Below are positions 30,896 to 42,682 of a DNA stretch of 64,000 bases, piece by piece; the first letter of the stretch is position 1, and each line of letters opens with the position of its first letter. A model generated the notes under the pieces. It saw only the letters and a list, made by a program, of their open reading frames with translations. It did not search any database and was not told where the DNA came from. Source of the DNA: Siphonodentalium dalli (taxonomy: Eukaryota; Mollusca; Scaphopoda; Gadilida; Siphonodentaliidae); contig CP136064.1 of assembly GCA_032622095.1 (NCBI GenBank), positions 139,641,954 to 139,705,953 of the forward strand. Reading direction: 5' to 3'. The position numbers and the translations under genes are program-made.

Positions 30896-30915
30896 GTTGT
30901 AATGAATTATATTAC

Positions 30916-30921
30916 AATAAA
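30916..30921 (+). promoter_or_regulatory. LINE A polyadenylation signal, copy 2
   Basis: AATAAA just after the 3' hairpin, followed by the ATGTATG-type tail that leads directly into the LINE B leader. Confidence 0.5.
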
Positions 30922-31151
30922 ATATGTTTAAAGTAACATAATGTATGAAATGTATGTAACGCATATGTCAGGCTGGGTTCCGGAAGCATAAGACTCCTGG
31001 GGCTTGGTACCCGATACGACTTGGATTTAAATAAATTTTTTAAACTGTAGTTTCAACTACCCTACCCCACTAGACGCGCACCATTTAAAAAAATTTTTCT
31101 TTTCAAATAATTTTCTTTTTCATACCATCGGAAGTAGACGACTTCCGAATT

Positions 31152-31307
31152 ATGTTGATTTTTGTGTATTTGTGTTTTGTTTCATATTGTTTGTATTCCA
31201 AGGTTAGTTTGGGATCTGGGGAACTTTTATTTAAGTATGCATTGACCAGACTGGTGGGCTGTCTGGACCTGGCCGCCTCAATTCCTCCCTCTTGGGATGT
31301 GGGTTGA
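31152..31307 (+). CDS. LINE B ORF1: 51-aa hydrophobic peptide, copy 2
   Basis: Same ATG, length and 11-nt overlap with the EN-RT start (31,297) as in copy 1; one Gly-to-Ser change (AAGGTTAGT). Overlapping start and stop could allow reinitiation, but no expression evidence exists. Confidence 0.4.
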   Translation: MLIFVYLCFVSYCLYSKVSLGSGELLFKYALTRLVGCLDLAASIPPSWDVG

Positions 31308-34300
31308 CCTGGCACGATACAGACAGTCCATAGGTCTCTTCGATGCAATTAAGAGTTGTGCATGTAGACCTAAACCTGGAAAAACAGTTAGTTTCCTCAG
31401 ATTAAGATTTCCTAATTTGAAATTTGTACTGATCGCATCCCTTTTGCTGATGATTTGCGGAGATATTCATCCGTTGCCTGGACCAGTAAATATGAACGGA
31501 CACACTCTCTCAATATTCCATTTAAATATCCGTAGTTTAAGAAATAAACTAGACAAAATATTAACATCCATAAACGAATATGATATCATATGTTTTACAG
31601 AAACTCATCTAGACCCTTTATATAGTTCGGACCATATACAAATTCCCAATTTCTACCAGCCAATAAGGAAAGATCGCGACAGTCATGGAGGAGGCATCTG
31701 CGCCTATGTGGCTAATCATATCGTTTATAAACGCTTAGAATATCTAGAATTTGACGAGAGTATACTATGTTTTCAGATATGTTCCAAATCAGTAAAGTAT
31801 ATAATTGCACTTACGTATAGATCTCAACAGTTTTGCAATTCTAATTATTGGGAAAATCTTCACTCTACACTGGATACGATACTCAGTAGTAACACTCCCC
31901 TCATCTTGATAGGCGATCTCAACTCTGATCAACTAGGTTTAAACTCAGATATAAATGATCTTATTGACAAACTAAGTCTACGTAACCTCATCTCAACTGC
32001 GACTCGCGTTGGTACATCATCTGCTACATTATTAGACCCCATAATAGTAAGCGACCAGGTTGTGTCACACGAACACGAAACAATCGATTTTGGGCGTACT
32101 ATATCTGATCACTATGCAGTGATGGCCTCTGTATATTTCGACTACGCTCCACATCAAGAACAAAGGAAACTTATCTGGCATTACAACGTAGCCGACTTTC
32201 CTAGAGCTAATACTATGATTAATGAAATTGATTGGCATAAATTATTGGCTCCTTCTTTGGATATTGACCATACAGTGCAAACTTTTACAGACATCTACAT
32301 TAACGATAAACGTTGGTTTACATCAGAATTAAGAACCGCTATTCGTAAGCGAGACAAACTTAGACGCGCGGCTATCCGCACTGATAAAAATAACGCTTGG
32401 ACGAAATATAAATCAATGAGAAATAAAGTTAACAATATGAAAAAACATGCAAAACTTGAATATGAAAGCAAATTGGCAGACTTATTCCTATCGTCTAGTA
32501 ACCCGAAATTTTTCTGGCAAACGGTTAAAGATATTTTGAACAAAAATCCAAATAGCTTTATTCCACCTATCAAAAAAACCAAATGGTAATCTTATAATTG
32601 ATGATTATGGAAAAGCAAATATTTTAAATGAGACGTTTATAAAAAATTCCTCTCTCGATGCGTCACACTGTAAACTACCAAGCCTTATATATAAATGTTC
32701 TGATAAGATATCAAAAATTGAATTTGAAGACGTGGATATTATACATGCTATAAAAAGCTTAAAGGTTGGAAAAGCAAACGGTCATGACGGTATAACTACA
32801 AAAATGCTGAAAGAAACTGTCTATACTGTTGTTGTGCCACTCAAAATAATTTTCACCAAATCTCTTTCCTTGAAATCTTTTCCTGCTGAGTGGAAAAAGG
32901 CAAATGTTATCCCGATTCATAAAAAAGATGACCGCTCAAATCCAGGAAACTATCGTCCTATAGCCTTATTACCATGTTTATCTAAAAAAAATTAGAAGAT
33001 TATTTTGAAATACTTAATGTTTCATTTCGATAACAATGAATTGTTGTATAAGCATCAGTCTGGTTTTGTGCCTGGCCATTCAACTACTTTTCAATTAATT
33101 GACTTATATCATTCCCTGTGCCAGTCTCTCGACAACAAACTTGTTCTATATTCTGTGATATTTCTAAAGCGTTCGAAAGAGTCTGGCACACTGGTCTGAT
33201 ACACAAACTTAAAGAATATGGAGTTGAAGGAGACCTTTTATTGTGGATTAGTGACTATATATCAAACAGAAAACAGTGTGTGGTCGTTTCTGATGCCGCG
33301 TCTGACTATATGTATCTCCACGCAGGAGTCCCTCAAGGATTATATTGGGGCCTTTCTTATTTCTTGTATTTATAAATGATTTGTCTGATACAATTCATTC
33401 TTTTACGCGTATGTATGCTGATGACACTTGTTTCACAAATGCCAGTCCTTCGATTGAAGAAACCAGCTCTAATCTATCGGCCGATTTTGATCGTATCTCT
33501 GCTTGGGCTAAACAATGGCTTGTAAATTTTAATCCTGACAAAACAAAGGCAATCGTGTTCTCTTTTAGACCCTCCAGTACAAATGTCATGGATTTGTCAC
33601 TGGATGACTCCGCCATAGAAATTGTCTCATCTCATAGGCATCTAGGAATTGTTCTACAATCAAACCTGGACTGGGACATCCAAATAAATAATATGTGTAA
33701 GAGTGTAGCATCAAGACTATCACAACTAAGAAAGTTGAAATATTTTTTGAATAGACGCACACTTGAGATTATGTATAACGTTTTCATTCTCCCTTTAATG
33801 GACTACGGTGATGTCATCTGGAATAATGCACCAGCATACCGCCTCAGTAAATTAGATGATCTACATTACGATGCAGCACGAATTGTCAGTGGTGTCACTA
33901 GATCTGTCTCAAACGCTAACTTATTACGTGAACTTGGTTGGAATACTCTCCAACAACGCAGAGTCTGGCATAAATTACGTCTCACTTATCAAATCATGAT
34001 AAATCACGCACCATCCTATATACTAAACAAAATCTCTCCAACAACTGGCGACATAACGGGCAACAGATATGAGTTCAGAAATCCAAACTTTGTTAGACAT
34101 TTTGTACCAGGCTCTCAGCATACAAATAGTAGTTTCCTTCCTTCCATGATTTCGATATGGAATGGCCTAGAAGAAAAGAAAATAGCACAACAAAGCGCAT
34201 CAATTACTACCTTCTCTAATCCTGTTAACCCACAATTTGGGACACTTAAACCACCAATGTTTTATTCTAGCGGCAAAAGGAAAGCTAACATATTGTTATG

Positions 34301-34595
34301 TAGACTTCGAAATAAATGCAGCGATTTGAATGGGGACAAATGTCAAAATCACTTAATAAGCTACCTAAACGAGGACGCTGATCATTACTTTTGCACTTGT
34401 CCCTATTATCGAACAGAAAGGGCCAACCTCGAAGAAAAAATAATTCGAATAGGATTATATCAAGTTCATGTTGCTGATCTACTTTGTGGATCAGTCTCAC
34501 TTTCCAATGAAGGAAATTACCAATTGTTCGCAGCTGTCCAAAAATATATTATAAACTCATTGCGATTTGGGGATGAACAGATGCACTACATTTAG
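31297..34595 (+). pseudogene. LINE B endonuclease-reverse transcriptase, copy 2 (frameshifted)
   Basis: Open from ATG 31,297 to a +1 insertion in an A-run near 32,573 (copy 1 reads AAATCACC there). Further frame breaks lie near 32,985 (TTTATCTAAAAAAAATTAG), near 33,150 and at motif B (CAAGGATTATATTGGGG, near 33,345). Domains: hydrophobic N-terminus with GDIHPLPGP; endonuclease; RT with QSGFVPGHSTTFQL, FCDISKAFERVW, motif B, YADD; C-terminal Cys/His knuckle (DADHYFCTC). The open 3' segment from about 33,345 to the TAG at 34,595 is intact. Related to LINE A throughout but clearly diverged. Confidence 0.88.
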
Positions 34596-34798
34596 TGAAC
34601 ATTATCAGTTGTGTATTAACTTAAATTGAGAACAACATGCACTAAACATAAACATATGATATAAAACAAACTTCCCTTACCCCATACCAATCTTGAACAT
34701 TCCATATTGTATTTGTGTATTTTGTCAGATTTCTTTTTGTATTGTGGTCAACATTTATGTACTTGAATTTTTCATCTGTGCATCACCATCTTTTTCCC

Positions 34799-34845
34799 GG
34801 GGAGGGGAGCTCCACCTAAGTTGTTATAACTTGTGCTCCAATCCC
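34799..34845 (+). other. Predicted 3' UTR hairpin of LINE B
   Basis: GGGGAGGGGAGC pairs with GCTCCAATCCC around AAGTTGTTATAACTT. Same layout and partial identity (AAGTTGTTA, CCAATCCC) as the LINE A hairpin. Confidence 0.55.
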
Positions 34846-34934
34846 TATTCGCTCATCCTACATTATTGTGTTATAAATATGTTTTGTTTGATATGTTAAT
34901 ATGGGATGAACAATAAAATATGAAACAATGTATA

Positions 34935-35145
34935 TGGAATCGGGGGGGGGGGGGGGTAAAAATATTTTAATCAAGTCGAGGGACCCACCTACATGTATCA
35001 AAGCTCAGAGTTATTAGATATCGATTTTTGAAATTTTAATATTTATCACCATCGATACTTAATAGTGGCCCAGAAAAATTTGACGAGCCGACGGTCTCAG
35101 ACCAAATTGCGGATGAAGATGGATAACTCTAAAATGAAGAGGCTT
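34935..35145. mobile_element. Fragment of the TTAA-type MITE family
   Basis: G-run then AATCAAGTCGAGG, ATCAAAGCTCAGAGTTATT and AGATATCGAT, in the same order as the element at 51,436-51,863, followed by ATTGCGGATGAAGATGGATA, also found at 48,722. Terminal repeats are not preserved. Confidence 0.5.
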
Positions 35146-35193
35146 TGTGTTGATAATAAGGCCAAACTTCGTCGAACAGCATGTTGATAAATA

Positions 35194-35357
35194 GAGGATA
35201 TCTAGTGTTTTTGAGTGGATACCGAAAAATATGTCATGAGTGAGCGAGACAAGTGTTTATTTTCGCGAGCGGCTTGCCGCGAGCGAAAATAAACATTTGT
35301 CGCGGTCACGAATGACGTATTTTGCGGTATCCACTAAAAAAAACACTAGATATTCTT
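35194..35357. mobile_element. Hairpin MITE, about 160 bp
   Basis: Two arms of about 78 bp: GATATCTAGTGTTTTTGAGT and its inverse at 35,335-35,355, closing at GCGAGCGGCTTGCCGCGAGC. No coding content; no clear target duplication. Confidence 0.75.
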
Positions 35358-36060
35358 TTTATTATACGCATTTCCAAAGAAATTCACCACTTACGACGTT
35401 AAATTATATCACAATCGTCTTCAATCGATGCATACTTTTTGAAGCCATCAGCTGATCGATGCCTGTTCTCACAATGCTACTTCACCATCCGCAGAATATA
35501 AAAATATAGTTTCCGTATTCTTCCCTTTATTTCGGACATAAATATGTCGAATTTCAACATAAAATAGATTTTAATTATAACTGTATCAGTGAATATAATA
35601 TAATTTAGAATATTACAATGGGTTCTTTCACTTTGACCTTCTTCAATAGTACAAACCGGAAACAGTATTGGTACTCGCAAGCGAATCGGTCGCACGCGCA
35701 AGCTAGTGTTTACGAACACCTCCTACAACTATTTTTCCATTTCATGAAAAAAAATATAACTTTTTTGTCCCAAAACAATTTACACGCGTACTGATTTTCA
35801 TGTGCTGTCGCATCCGGTTCTGCTTATGCTCATTTGCAGATCCATATTTTCATGTATTTCATGACAAGAAATGTCTTGTTTGGTTCAGAATTTCATTGGA
35901 AATTTTTTTTTTCACAATTTTTGTAAAATTTATGTCAAATTTCAAGATTTACTTGATATAAATTGGGGGGACAATTTTTTTTATTTTTATTTTTTTCCCT
36001 CCTGCATCTACTTTGTTTCTCCCCACATCAACCCACATGTTCGTAAACCAGACTTAAAAA
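35358..36060. other. Intergenic sequence
   Basis: No recognised gene. A minus-strand open frame at 35,477-35,719 has no recognisable features. Confidence 0.4.
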
Positions 36061-36084
36061 TTGGTGTCGCCTAATAGACATTTA

Positions 36085-36330
36085 AACTTTGAAAATTGTA
36101 GGTTTCCGGATGATAACTTCAGTTTGTGTGATCATATCTGAACCAAATGTGGTATGTAAGTTTATCAGACCAAAATACAGGTCAAGTTCGAATATGGGTG
36201 TGCTCCGCCCATTTTTGCGAGAGCTATGGCCCTTTTTCGACTTAGAATTGTGTTAATTTCTGGTTTCCGCATCATAATTTTAGTTTGTGTGATCAAATCT
36301 GAATCAAATTTGGTATGATAGTTTAGTATC
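36085..36330. repeat. Two partial units of a roughly 160-bp repeat
   Basis: GTTTCCGGATGATAACTTCA at 36,102 and GTTTCCGCATCATAATTTTA at about 36,263, each followed by GTTTGTGTGATCA and TCTGAACCAAATNTGGTATG. Between them lies CTCCGCCCATTTTTGCGAGA. Non-coding. Confidence 0.65.
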
Positions 36331-36429
36331 CACCATTTCATGGGACACTGGTTGGATTGTTCTGAAATGTAGTATCGGATTTAGGGGTCCTTAATATATT
36401 TTTCAGACAAGCTGATGCCCTAATGAAGC

Positions 36430-38282
36430 CACATTTGCTGAAATAGTATCCAAAACATCAACATATCAAGAGCCATTAGACTGAATTAGATAAAAATATA
36501 TCACTTGGGTTTGTTTAAGCTGGAAAATATTCAAAATTTGTATAATTTTCTGCTATTATATCTGCATACTAGCCTTTTTGCTGAATCGTGAATGCCGGTT
36601 ATATTGCCGTGTGAAATCCTAGTACCAGATAACATTGGGTATGTATATAGCATACCACCTGAAAATGGCTTGAATATCACATACCAAAGCGGGGTGGGGG
36701 GTGTGTGATACCCTCCTTGATCATAGTCTATATTCTACAGGGTATGTTAAATGTTTCGAGTTGGTGCAATTAATGTCATTGTTTAATCTCTACCATCTGA
36801 AATCTATTTATAGCATATTTTGCTATCTGATCAATTGCTACTGATATAAAAAAGGATAAAGATGGTGTGTCTCTTTCCCAAATGTTCTGTTTACATGTAC
36901 ATTTGGGGGTTTATGAGTCAAATAATAACAGGCAACATGTCCTTCTAACACTAAGAAATAATGTGTTCTTATGAACCAGGACAAAATATGACTATTTCTG
37001 GAGCATTACAGCACATTATTACAAATCTATATTTGTAAGCAGTAAGATAATGACAGGAAACATGTCTCAGACTAAGAAATATTTTTTTGGTGTGTATTTC
37101 ACATCACAGCTCATGTGTATACTCACATTAGTTTATGTCATTCAAAGGGAGAAACCCATTTAGAAAGTTTAAATGAGACAAAACTACCTCACTGTAGATG
37201 TAGTTGCAAGGTACAACATGTACATGTATTCTGGTAAATGACATTGGAACTAAAATAATGAGTTTTGTGTCCACCGGTATGTCATGTACCGGTATACATT
37301 GCAACTACATGTACATGTAACTTGCCTAACATACCATATACATGTATGAAGAGGGAATTTGCAAGTGTTTTTTAATCAAAATATTAACCCAACTCTTGTT
37401 GTCAGTAAGTTTTAACCCATGCAGTTTACTGAGTTTATATATTTATATATTACATGAGTTTCTATACATGTACTTTATCTTTAGTTAGTTTGTTGTCCTT
37501 GAATAAACTTGTATTGCTGCACAATCAGTTTCCTTAATGTTCTGTTATACTAAAACAACTCCATTGACAACAATACCCCTGCATCCCATCAAAATCTACT
37601 TCATTGCCATCCTCATCATTTCACTTTGGTATCCCCACCCAGGTGTACCTTGGTGTTATTCACCCAGGTGTTCCTTGGTGTTTTCTACCCATGTGTACCT
37701 TGGTGTTTCCCACCCAGTTGTACCTTGGTGTTTTCTTACCCAGGTGTACCTTGGTGTTTTCTTACCCAGGTGTACATTGGTGTTTTCCTGCCCAGGTGTA
37801 CCTTGGTGTTTCCTTACCTGGGTGTACCTTGGGGTTTTCTAACCCAGGTGCATCTCAATGGGAAATCCACCTGGGTAAGAAAACACCAAGGTACACCTGC
37901 GTAAGAAAACACCAAGGTACACGTGGGTTGGAAACATCAAGGAACACCTGGGTGGGGAACACCCAGGTATGAAACATCAGGGTACACCTGGGTGAATAAC
38001 ACCATGGTACACCTGGGTGGGGAAACACCCAGGTAGGAAACACCAGGGTACACCTGGGTGGGAAACACCCATGTAGGGTACACCTGGGTGTGGTCACCTG
38101 GGTAATTACACCCAGGTTTATCCATACCAGGGTTTTTATCCAGTTTCAGGTGGGTAAATCATGGTAAAACCCAGGTTTCGCGGGGTCTTGATGGTTGGTG
38201 GATGTCTTGGTAGATAGATTTTTACCTGGGTTTCGGCCCAAAAAACCTGGGTGGATTTACCCAGGTACATTTTTATATGGGT
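36430..38282. repeat. Dispersed element with ACCCAGGT minisatellite, copy 1
   Basis: Homologous to 50,439-53,073 from CACATTTGCTGAAATAGTAT to TATATGGGT. Left two thirds is single-copy AT-rich sequence. The right third is a minisatellite followed by a constant tail (GGTTTTTATCCAGTTTCAGG). Ends match no TIR or LTR that I can see. Open frames in the minisatellite are repeat artefacts. Confidence 0.85.
37620..38110. repeat. Polarity-switching ACCCAGGTGTACC minisatellite, copy 1
   Basis: Before about 37,860 the units read CACCCAGGTGTACCTTGGTG (about 25-30 bp each); after that they read in reverse complement, CACCAAGGTACACCTGGGT. The array is therefore one large imperfect palindrome. Confidence 0.85.
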
Positions 38283-39092
38283 TATCATATTGATGAGAAC
38301 TTCCTATTAGACCAGACCCATACGGCTAAAGTTTACCATGGAGAAGTCTACAGAGACTATCAGCTTCTTGGATGTCAGAGTTTTCAAAACTGATGGGAAA
38401 TAGAAACTACTGTTTATAGGAAACCAACTGACAAATATAATTACTTACATTCTACAAGTTTTCATCCGGATCATACTAAGAGATCTGTTATGTATAGTCA
38501 GGCTTTACGTTACCATTCGCACACAACAAATCTCCAAATTAAAATCGGAATTCGTGAAACTCGGGTATGAAAAGCGAACTGTGGAGAAGCAGACAACTAA
38601 GGCGCTTTCTAAGGATCGTACGGATTTGTTAGCTTTTAAATGTTCTGACGTTAAAGAAAGCGTTCCGCTTGTTGTGACACATCACCCCGCAACTAAACTA
38701 ATGAGACTCATTCTGGTTCAGTCCCAGCATATTCTGGACGGAGATGATCTACTTCAGAACTCATTCAAGGCGAGGCCGTTACTGGCGACTAGGCAACCAC
38801 CTAACCTACGACAGATGTTTGTTTCTAGCCAATGTCGGTCGTCTAATCTTTCTATCGGAACCAAACCGTGTAACACCCCAAGATGTGGCACATGCCAACT
38901 AGTATCTTCGGATACTACTAGTTCTAAGGACGGCTATCCGATCATTCCGAAGGTCTATTCACCTGTCGAAGCACAGGTGTGGTATACATCTTAACTTGCA
39001 CACGATGTCCGGATATTCACTACATAGGAGAGACTGGACAGCCGTTATGTAGACGAATCACTGGCCACCGACAGAATATCAACAACCTGTAA
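38283..39092 (+). pseudogene. Penelope-like element fragment (RT C-terminus + GIY-YIG endonuclease)
   Basis: Starts after the preceding repeat element, so 5' truncated. Frames in order: SFLDVRVFKTDGK, then a frameshift into KPTDKYNY and FHPDHTKRSVMYSQALRY, then 38,554-38,994 (LKSEFVKLGY-type region onward to RQPPNLRQMF and CNTPRCGTC), then 38,979-39,092 in a third frame with VVYILTCTRCPDIHYIGETG, R and H of a GIY-YIG nuclease. This order (RT thumb, CCHH-like segment, GIY-YIG) is that of EN-containing Penelope-like elements. Degraded by at least three frame breaks. The downstream sequence keeps a trace (PVANHFNV) before ending. Confidence 0.88.
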
Positions 39093-39289
39093 CAGCCTGT
39101 TGCGAACCATTTCAATGTTTGACAGTTTCAATTCCGGTATCAATAGAGATGCTAGATTCATGTCCGCGTGGTTGTAGTCTTATTGTGATATCTTATTGCA
39201 ACTAACATGCAGCTATATACCTTTCAATTGTACCTATACACTAGGTCCTAATTTATATCTACTAGAATTTGGTAACCATCAACTTTTTT

Positions 39290-39945
39290 CATTGACCATC
39301 ATTAGGCGGACCGCGAATTTATGCAGACGAAATCGGGTCTGCCTAATTTTTGCATGCCAGTCACAACTAGTTATCTTGCGATCTAATTGTTAACACCTCT
39401 CCTTCTTCAACGGATTTAGGTTGACTTTTGTTTATAAAATGATGGGAATGAAAAAATTGTTGAAAAGGGCATTTCCGCCCTGATAATTTTGAGACGTGTA
39501 TATTCGATCGATATACAGTTTCATCATTGTGCGGTCTTTTTTCAATCCCGAAATTTGTACTCAATTTCGATGTATACACCAGATTTTTCGACGTTTTAAT
39601 GACATTTTGACCTGTTATCTACTTTTTTGCTGCATCCTATACATAAAAATGCAAAAACCAGAAAATTTTATTTTTTCAAGACGGCTGTGGATGTTTCGAC
39701 CACACAATGATGAAATTATATATCGACAGAATATACATGTCTCAAAACTAACGGGGCCGAAATGCCTTTAACAAATTTTGTTTTCAATCCCATCATTTTA
39801 TAGACAAAAGACAACCTAAATCGGTTGAACAAGGAGAGGTGTTAACAATTAAAGCCCCAGATAACTAGTTGTGACTGACATGCAAAAAGTAGGCAGACCG
39901 GATTTGGTCTGCATAATTTCATAGTCTGCCTAATGATGGTCAATG
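39290..39945. mobile_element. Long-TIR non-autonomous element, about 650 bp
   Basis: CATTGACCATCATTAGGC at the left and GCCTAATGATGGTCAATG at the right; inverted identity extends inward by about 230 bp (GTTAACACCTCTCCTT against AAGGAGAGGTGTTAAC; GATCGATATA region against ATATATCGACAG). No coding region. No clear target duplication. Confidence 0.75.
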
Positions 39946-39954
39946 GTCCTCTTA

Positions 39955-40140
39955 GAATTAGGCAGACCTGAGAATTTGTATATTTCATATTACTTGAGGA
40001 ATCACAAATTCCCATTGATCACACTTTGGTGGTCACATTTAGAACAAAACTAGAGAAAGAGTGTTTAAAATTGAGCGGTTTTAAAGTTGTTTGTATATGT
40101 CTGCCTAATGATGGTAATAGGGTCATGTCTGCCTAAAGAA
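39955..40140. mobile_element. Partial relative of the CATTGACC element
   Basis: AATTAGGCAGACCTGAG at the left and GTCTGCCTAATGATGGTAAT at the right resemble the ends of the neighbouring element; a second GTCTGCCTAA follows. Probably a decayed or nested copy. Confidence 0.45.
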
Positions 40141-41470
40141 TATATCTCCACAAACGTGGACATCATTTGTTTTAATTACAGAAAATACACATAACACCAT
40201 CTTACTTTAGACAGTAATCATATTATAGATATATCTTTATTAATTACCACGAAGAATTGACTTGAATCGAGGATCACTGGGCGCGAAGAGCCCGGGACTT
40301 CGCGCCCGGGATGTTCGGAAAGACCAAATGAACTTCTCCTTCGCCCAACGAATACGACGAGCTTAATCGTTGTTATGATTTTAAAATACATATCGAAAAT
40401 GGCCCACAATCCCTTGTATATAACGGCAGGATGCTAATATATAATAAGCTCCCGGGGTATATTATTATAATCTACCAGAATTTAATATCATGCATACATG
40501 TATTACATTTGCATCACATTTTTGTATTAACTGATTAATAAACAAAATAGCATTGAACACGACCCGTGTGCACTGTATGAACTATATGAACTACCGCTTC
40601 ATGTTTTGTTAATTATACACGCTCTTTATTAAAATTCATCGCTTTTGTTTTATCAAACATCTATGTAAAATTGTCATTCAACGTAGCCATGTACGTACTT
40701 TCGAAGTTCATATACGCAGTTTATTAATTAATAGGCTGTTAGAATAGTTGTCAGCAGAAACAAAGCAGATTGCATTAACAGCATTTATATGGCTTCTATG
40801 TTTGTTTGAAATATAGAGCTTATTTGTATTATGATGTGAAGTACTGTCAGATTAGAGTTATATAAATTGAGTTTTGTGTTACTATTCCAATACTGTTGGC
40901 AATTAAAAAAGAGAGTTCATGTCGGTGCTTGTGTCGTGGTGTAATATATAATTGTACACTTATGTGGGGACATGTTCGGTTTCCTACAATTAGATGCTTC
41001 AATAGGACATATAATTTATTCGAACCTAATACCAGCATCACATCGAGAAGAGCGATTACGAAAGAAGTGGGTTGTGCTACAGGTGTATGATGTATAAGTC
41101 CCTTTAATAACGGAAAAGATACACCATAATATCCACATTACGTCTTAGATTAAGTCCATCTTAAGACCATCTTAAGTTCTTGCTTCGTGAAAATGGGTCC
41201 ATGTTACTACGTTTTCAGTTTTTGCAGGAACCAGTCTATTCAACAAGAGATATTGAGTGCGCCAAAATAAACAGACACGAGAATAGCAAAAACAATGAGA
41301 CGAAAGCTAGATAGCAATTTTCATTCACTAAGCAGATATATCAACTTTTGAGACGAAAATCATTCATTAAAATGTACTGTTACTTTCATCAACTATAAAT
41401 TTAGACAGCTGTTGTCGAATTTCGCGCGATAGACTGGTCTTTGTTAACCGAAAAGTTGAAAATCATTCCA
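40141..41470. other. Intergenic sequence with a short perfect hairpin
   Basis: Hairpin GGGCGCGAAG...CTTCGCGCCC at 40,279-40,307 with a 9-nt loop. Otherwise AT-rich, no gene recognised. Confidence 0.5.
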
Positions 41471-41474
41471 CATA

Positions 41475-42005
41475 CATTGGAAGATGGCAAATCCACAAAA
41501 AGGATGATCGACCACACCCCCATGAAATTATCGCCAATATCATTGCTACCGTGTATGTCTAAAGTATTTGAGAAATACATATTGAAATAATTTATGGCGC
41601 ACTTTAACGAGAACGAACTACTTTGCAAAGATCAATCAAGATTCATACTCGACATTTTCAACTTATTTATTTGTATCATTCATTGTGACAGTCTCTTGGC
41701 AACAAGCTTGTGACATGCTCTGTATTCTGTGCTATCTCAAAATCGTTCGAGAGAGTCTGGCAAATGGACTGATGCACAAACTTAAACAATATGGAATTGA
41801 TCGTGATCATCTCTTGTGGCCCAATGACTATATCACGAGCAGTGTGTATCCATGTCTGATGCAAAATATGATTATCGGTGCATTATTCAGAAGTTCCCCT
41901 AGGCTCTATCGTTGGACCTTTTTTATTTATTGTGTACATCAATGATATATCCAATAATTTATATGCATGTACGCAGACGATACGTGTATCAAAAATGACT
42001 TTAAT
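41475..42005 (+). pseudogene. Degraded LINE B-like reverse transcriptase fragment
   Basis: Pieces in the order of LINE B RT: HKKDD/NPGNYRP-like start, then SPISLLPCMSKVFEKYILK, then a QSGF/TFQL-like stretch, VWQMDLMHKLKQYGIDRDHL, an LYRWTFFIYC region corresponding to motif B, and MYADDTCI. Many stops and frame changes. Nucleotide similarity to 32,900-33,430 is visible but low, so this is an older copy or a sister family. The endonuclease and C-terminus are missing. Confidence 0.8.
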
Positions 42006-42265
42006 TTCGATGAGATGTAGCCTGTGATCGGTGGGACACCGGGTAGCTGAAGGGAGTTCATAAATTATAATGGGTACTGCACAGCTTCAAATGTGACATG
42101 TGGCCCATGCACCATGTGTGATGTGATGATGTCACAAAGTTCACGTCTGGCTCTGGGTCGGGGATCTCTGCACGGATGAAAAATAATTTTTATGGGGAGG
42201 ATCTTTTCCTCGAGTAACAATAAGATGTGTGCATGTGGGAGACCTCGTTTAACAGAAGAGTTCAA
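42006..42265. other. Intergenic sequence
   Basis: No feature recognised. Confidence 0.3.
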
Positions 42266-42510
42266 CTTGTCTTTAACACTGGTGTTCATATCTTAACGCC
42301 AGTGTAAAACTTATGACACTAGTGTTCAACACACAAGTGCAACATGTTCAATAAAGTTAACACTATTGTTCAACATTTGAACGCCTTATTGTGTTCAGAA
42401 CACATGCAACAGACATTAAACGCTAAATTGGCGTTAAAATGGGCAATATTGAACATTATTGTTAAGATTTTGGTAATAAGTGTGAACGCTGACGTTAGCA
42501 GGAGGTAAAT
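42266..42510. repeat. Short AACACTGGTGTTCA repeats, left cluster
   Basis: Repeated near-palindromic words: AACACTGGTGTTCA, ACACTAGTGTTCAAC, AACACTATTGTTCAAC, roughly every 20-30 bp. A similar cluster lies at 44,020-44,420. Confidence 0.6.
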
Positions 42511-42551
42511 ACTGATGTTCAACGCAACATAAACTAGAATGGAAATAGAGG

Positions 42552-42682
42552 ATCTCACATGAGTTTCTATTTTATACGGAATTTATCAACCGAGTTCACT
42601 AAATTCGATTTGAGCCGAGGCTCAAATAGAATTTAGAGGACGAGGTTGATAAATTACGTATAAAATAGGACGAGCGTGAGAT
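42552..42682. mobile_element. Hairpin MITE, about 130 bp
   Basis: Arms 42,552-42,615 and 42,619-42,682: TCTATTTTATACGGAATTTA against TAAATTACGTATAAAATAGG, closing at TGAGCCGAGGCTCA. Non-coding. Confidence 0.75.

Larger units (their letters stand above)
21709..32976. repeat. Duplicated LINE A + LINE B block, copy 2
   Basis: Matches 1-12,577 at an offset of 21,708 until the foldback site. It lacks the foldback, giving the empty site, but carries its own insertion at 25,760-30,054. LINE B continues past the end of homology to its own 3' UTR. Confidence 0.9.
30960..34950 (+). mobile_element. LINE B, copy 2 (full 3' end)
   Basis: Leader, 51-aa ORF, frameshifted EN-RT, 3' UTR with hairpin and AATAAA at 34,912-34,917. 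After 32,976 there is no copy-1 counterpart. The element ends near 34,940 at a G-run that belongs to another repeat. Confidence 0.85.

Noticed and set aside
1-32976. The two long direct repeats as LTRs of one giant retroelement
   Set aside because: They contain complete LINEs with their own 3' ends, show no TG...CA LTR ends, and the sequence between them is tandem repeats.
37537-38125. Overlapping Cys/Val/Pro-rich repeat proteins in several frames
   Set aside because: All frames of the ACCCAGGTGTACC minisatellite are open on both strands; the 52.0-52.9 kb frames are equivalent.
40279-40307. Perfect GC hairpin as a transcription terminator
   Set aside because: A bacterial-type terminator has no meaning in this animal context and no gene ends nearby; kept only as a hairpin.
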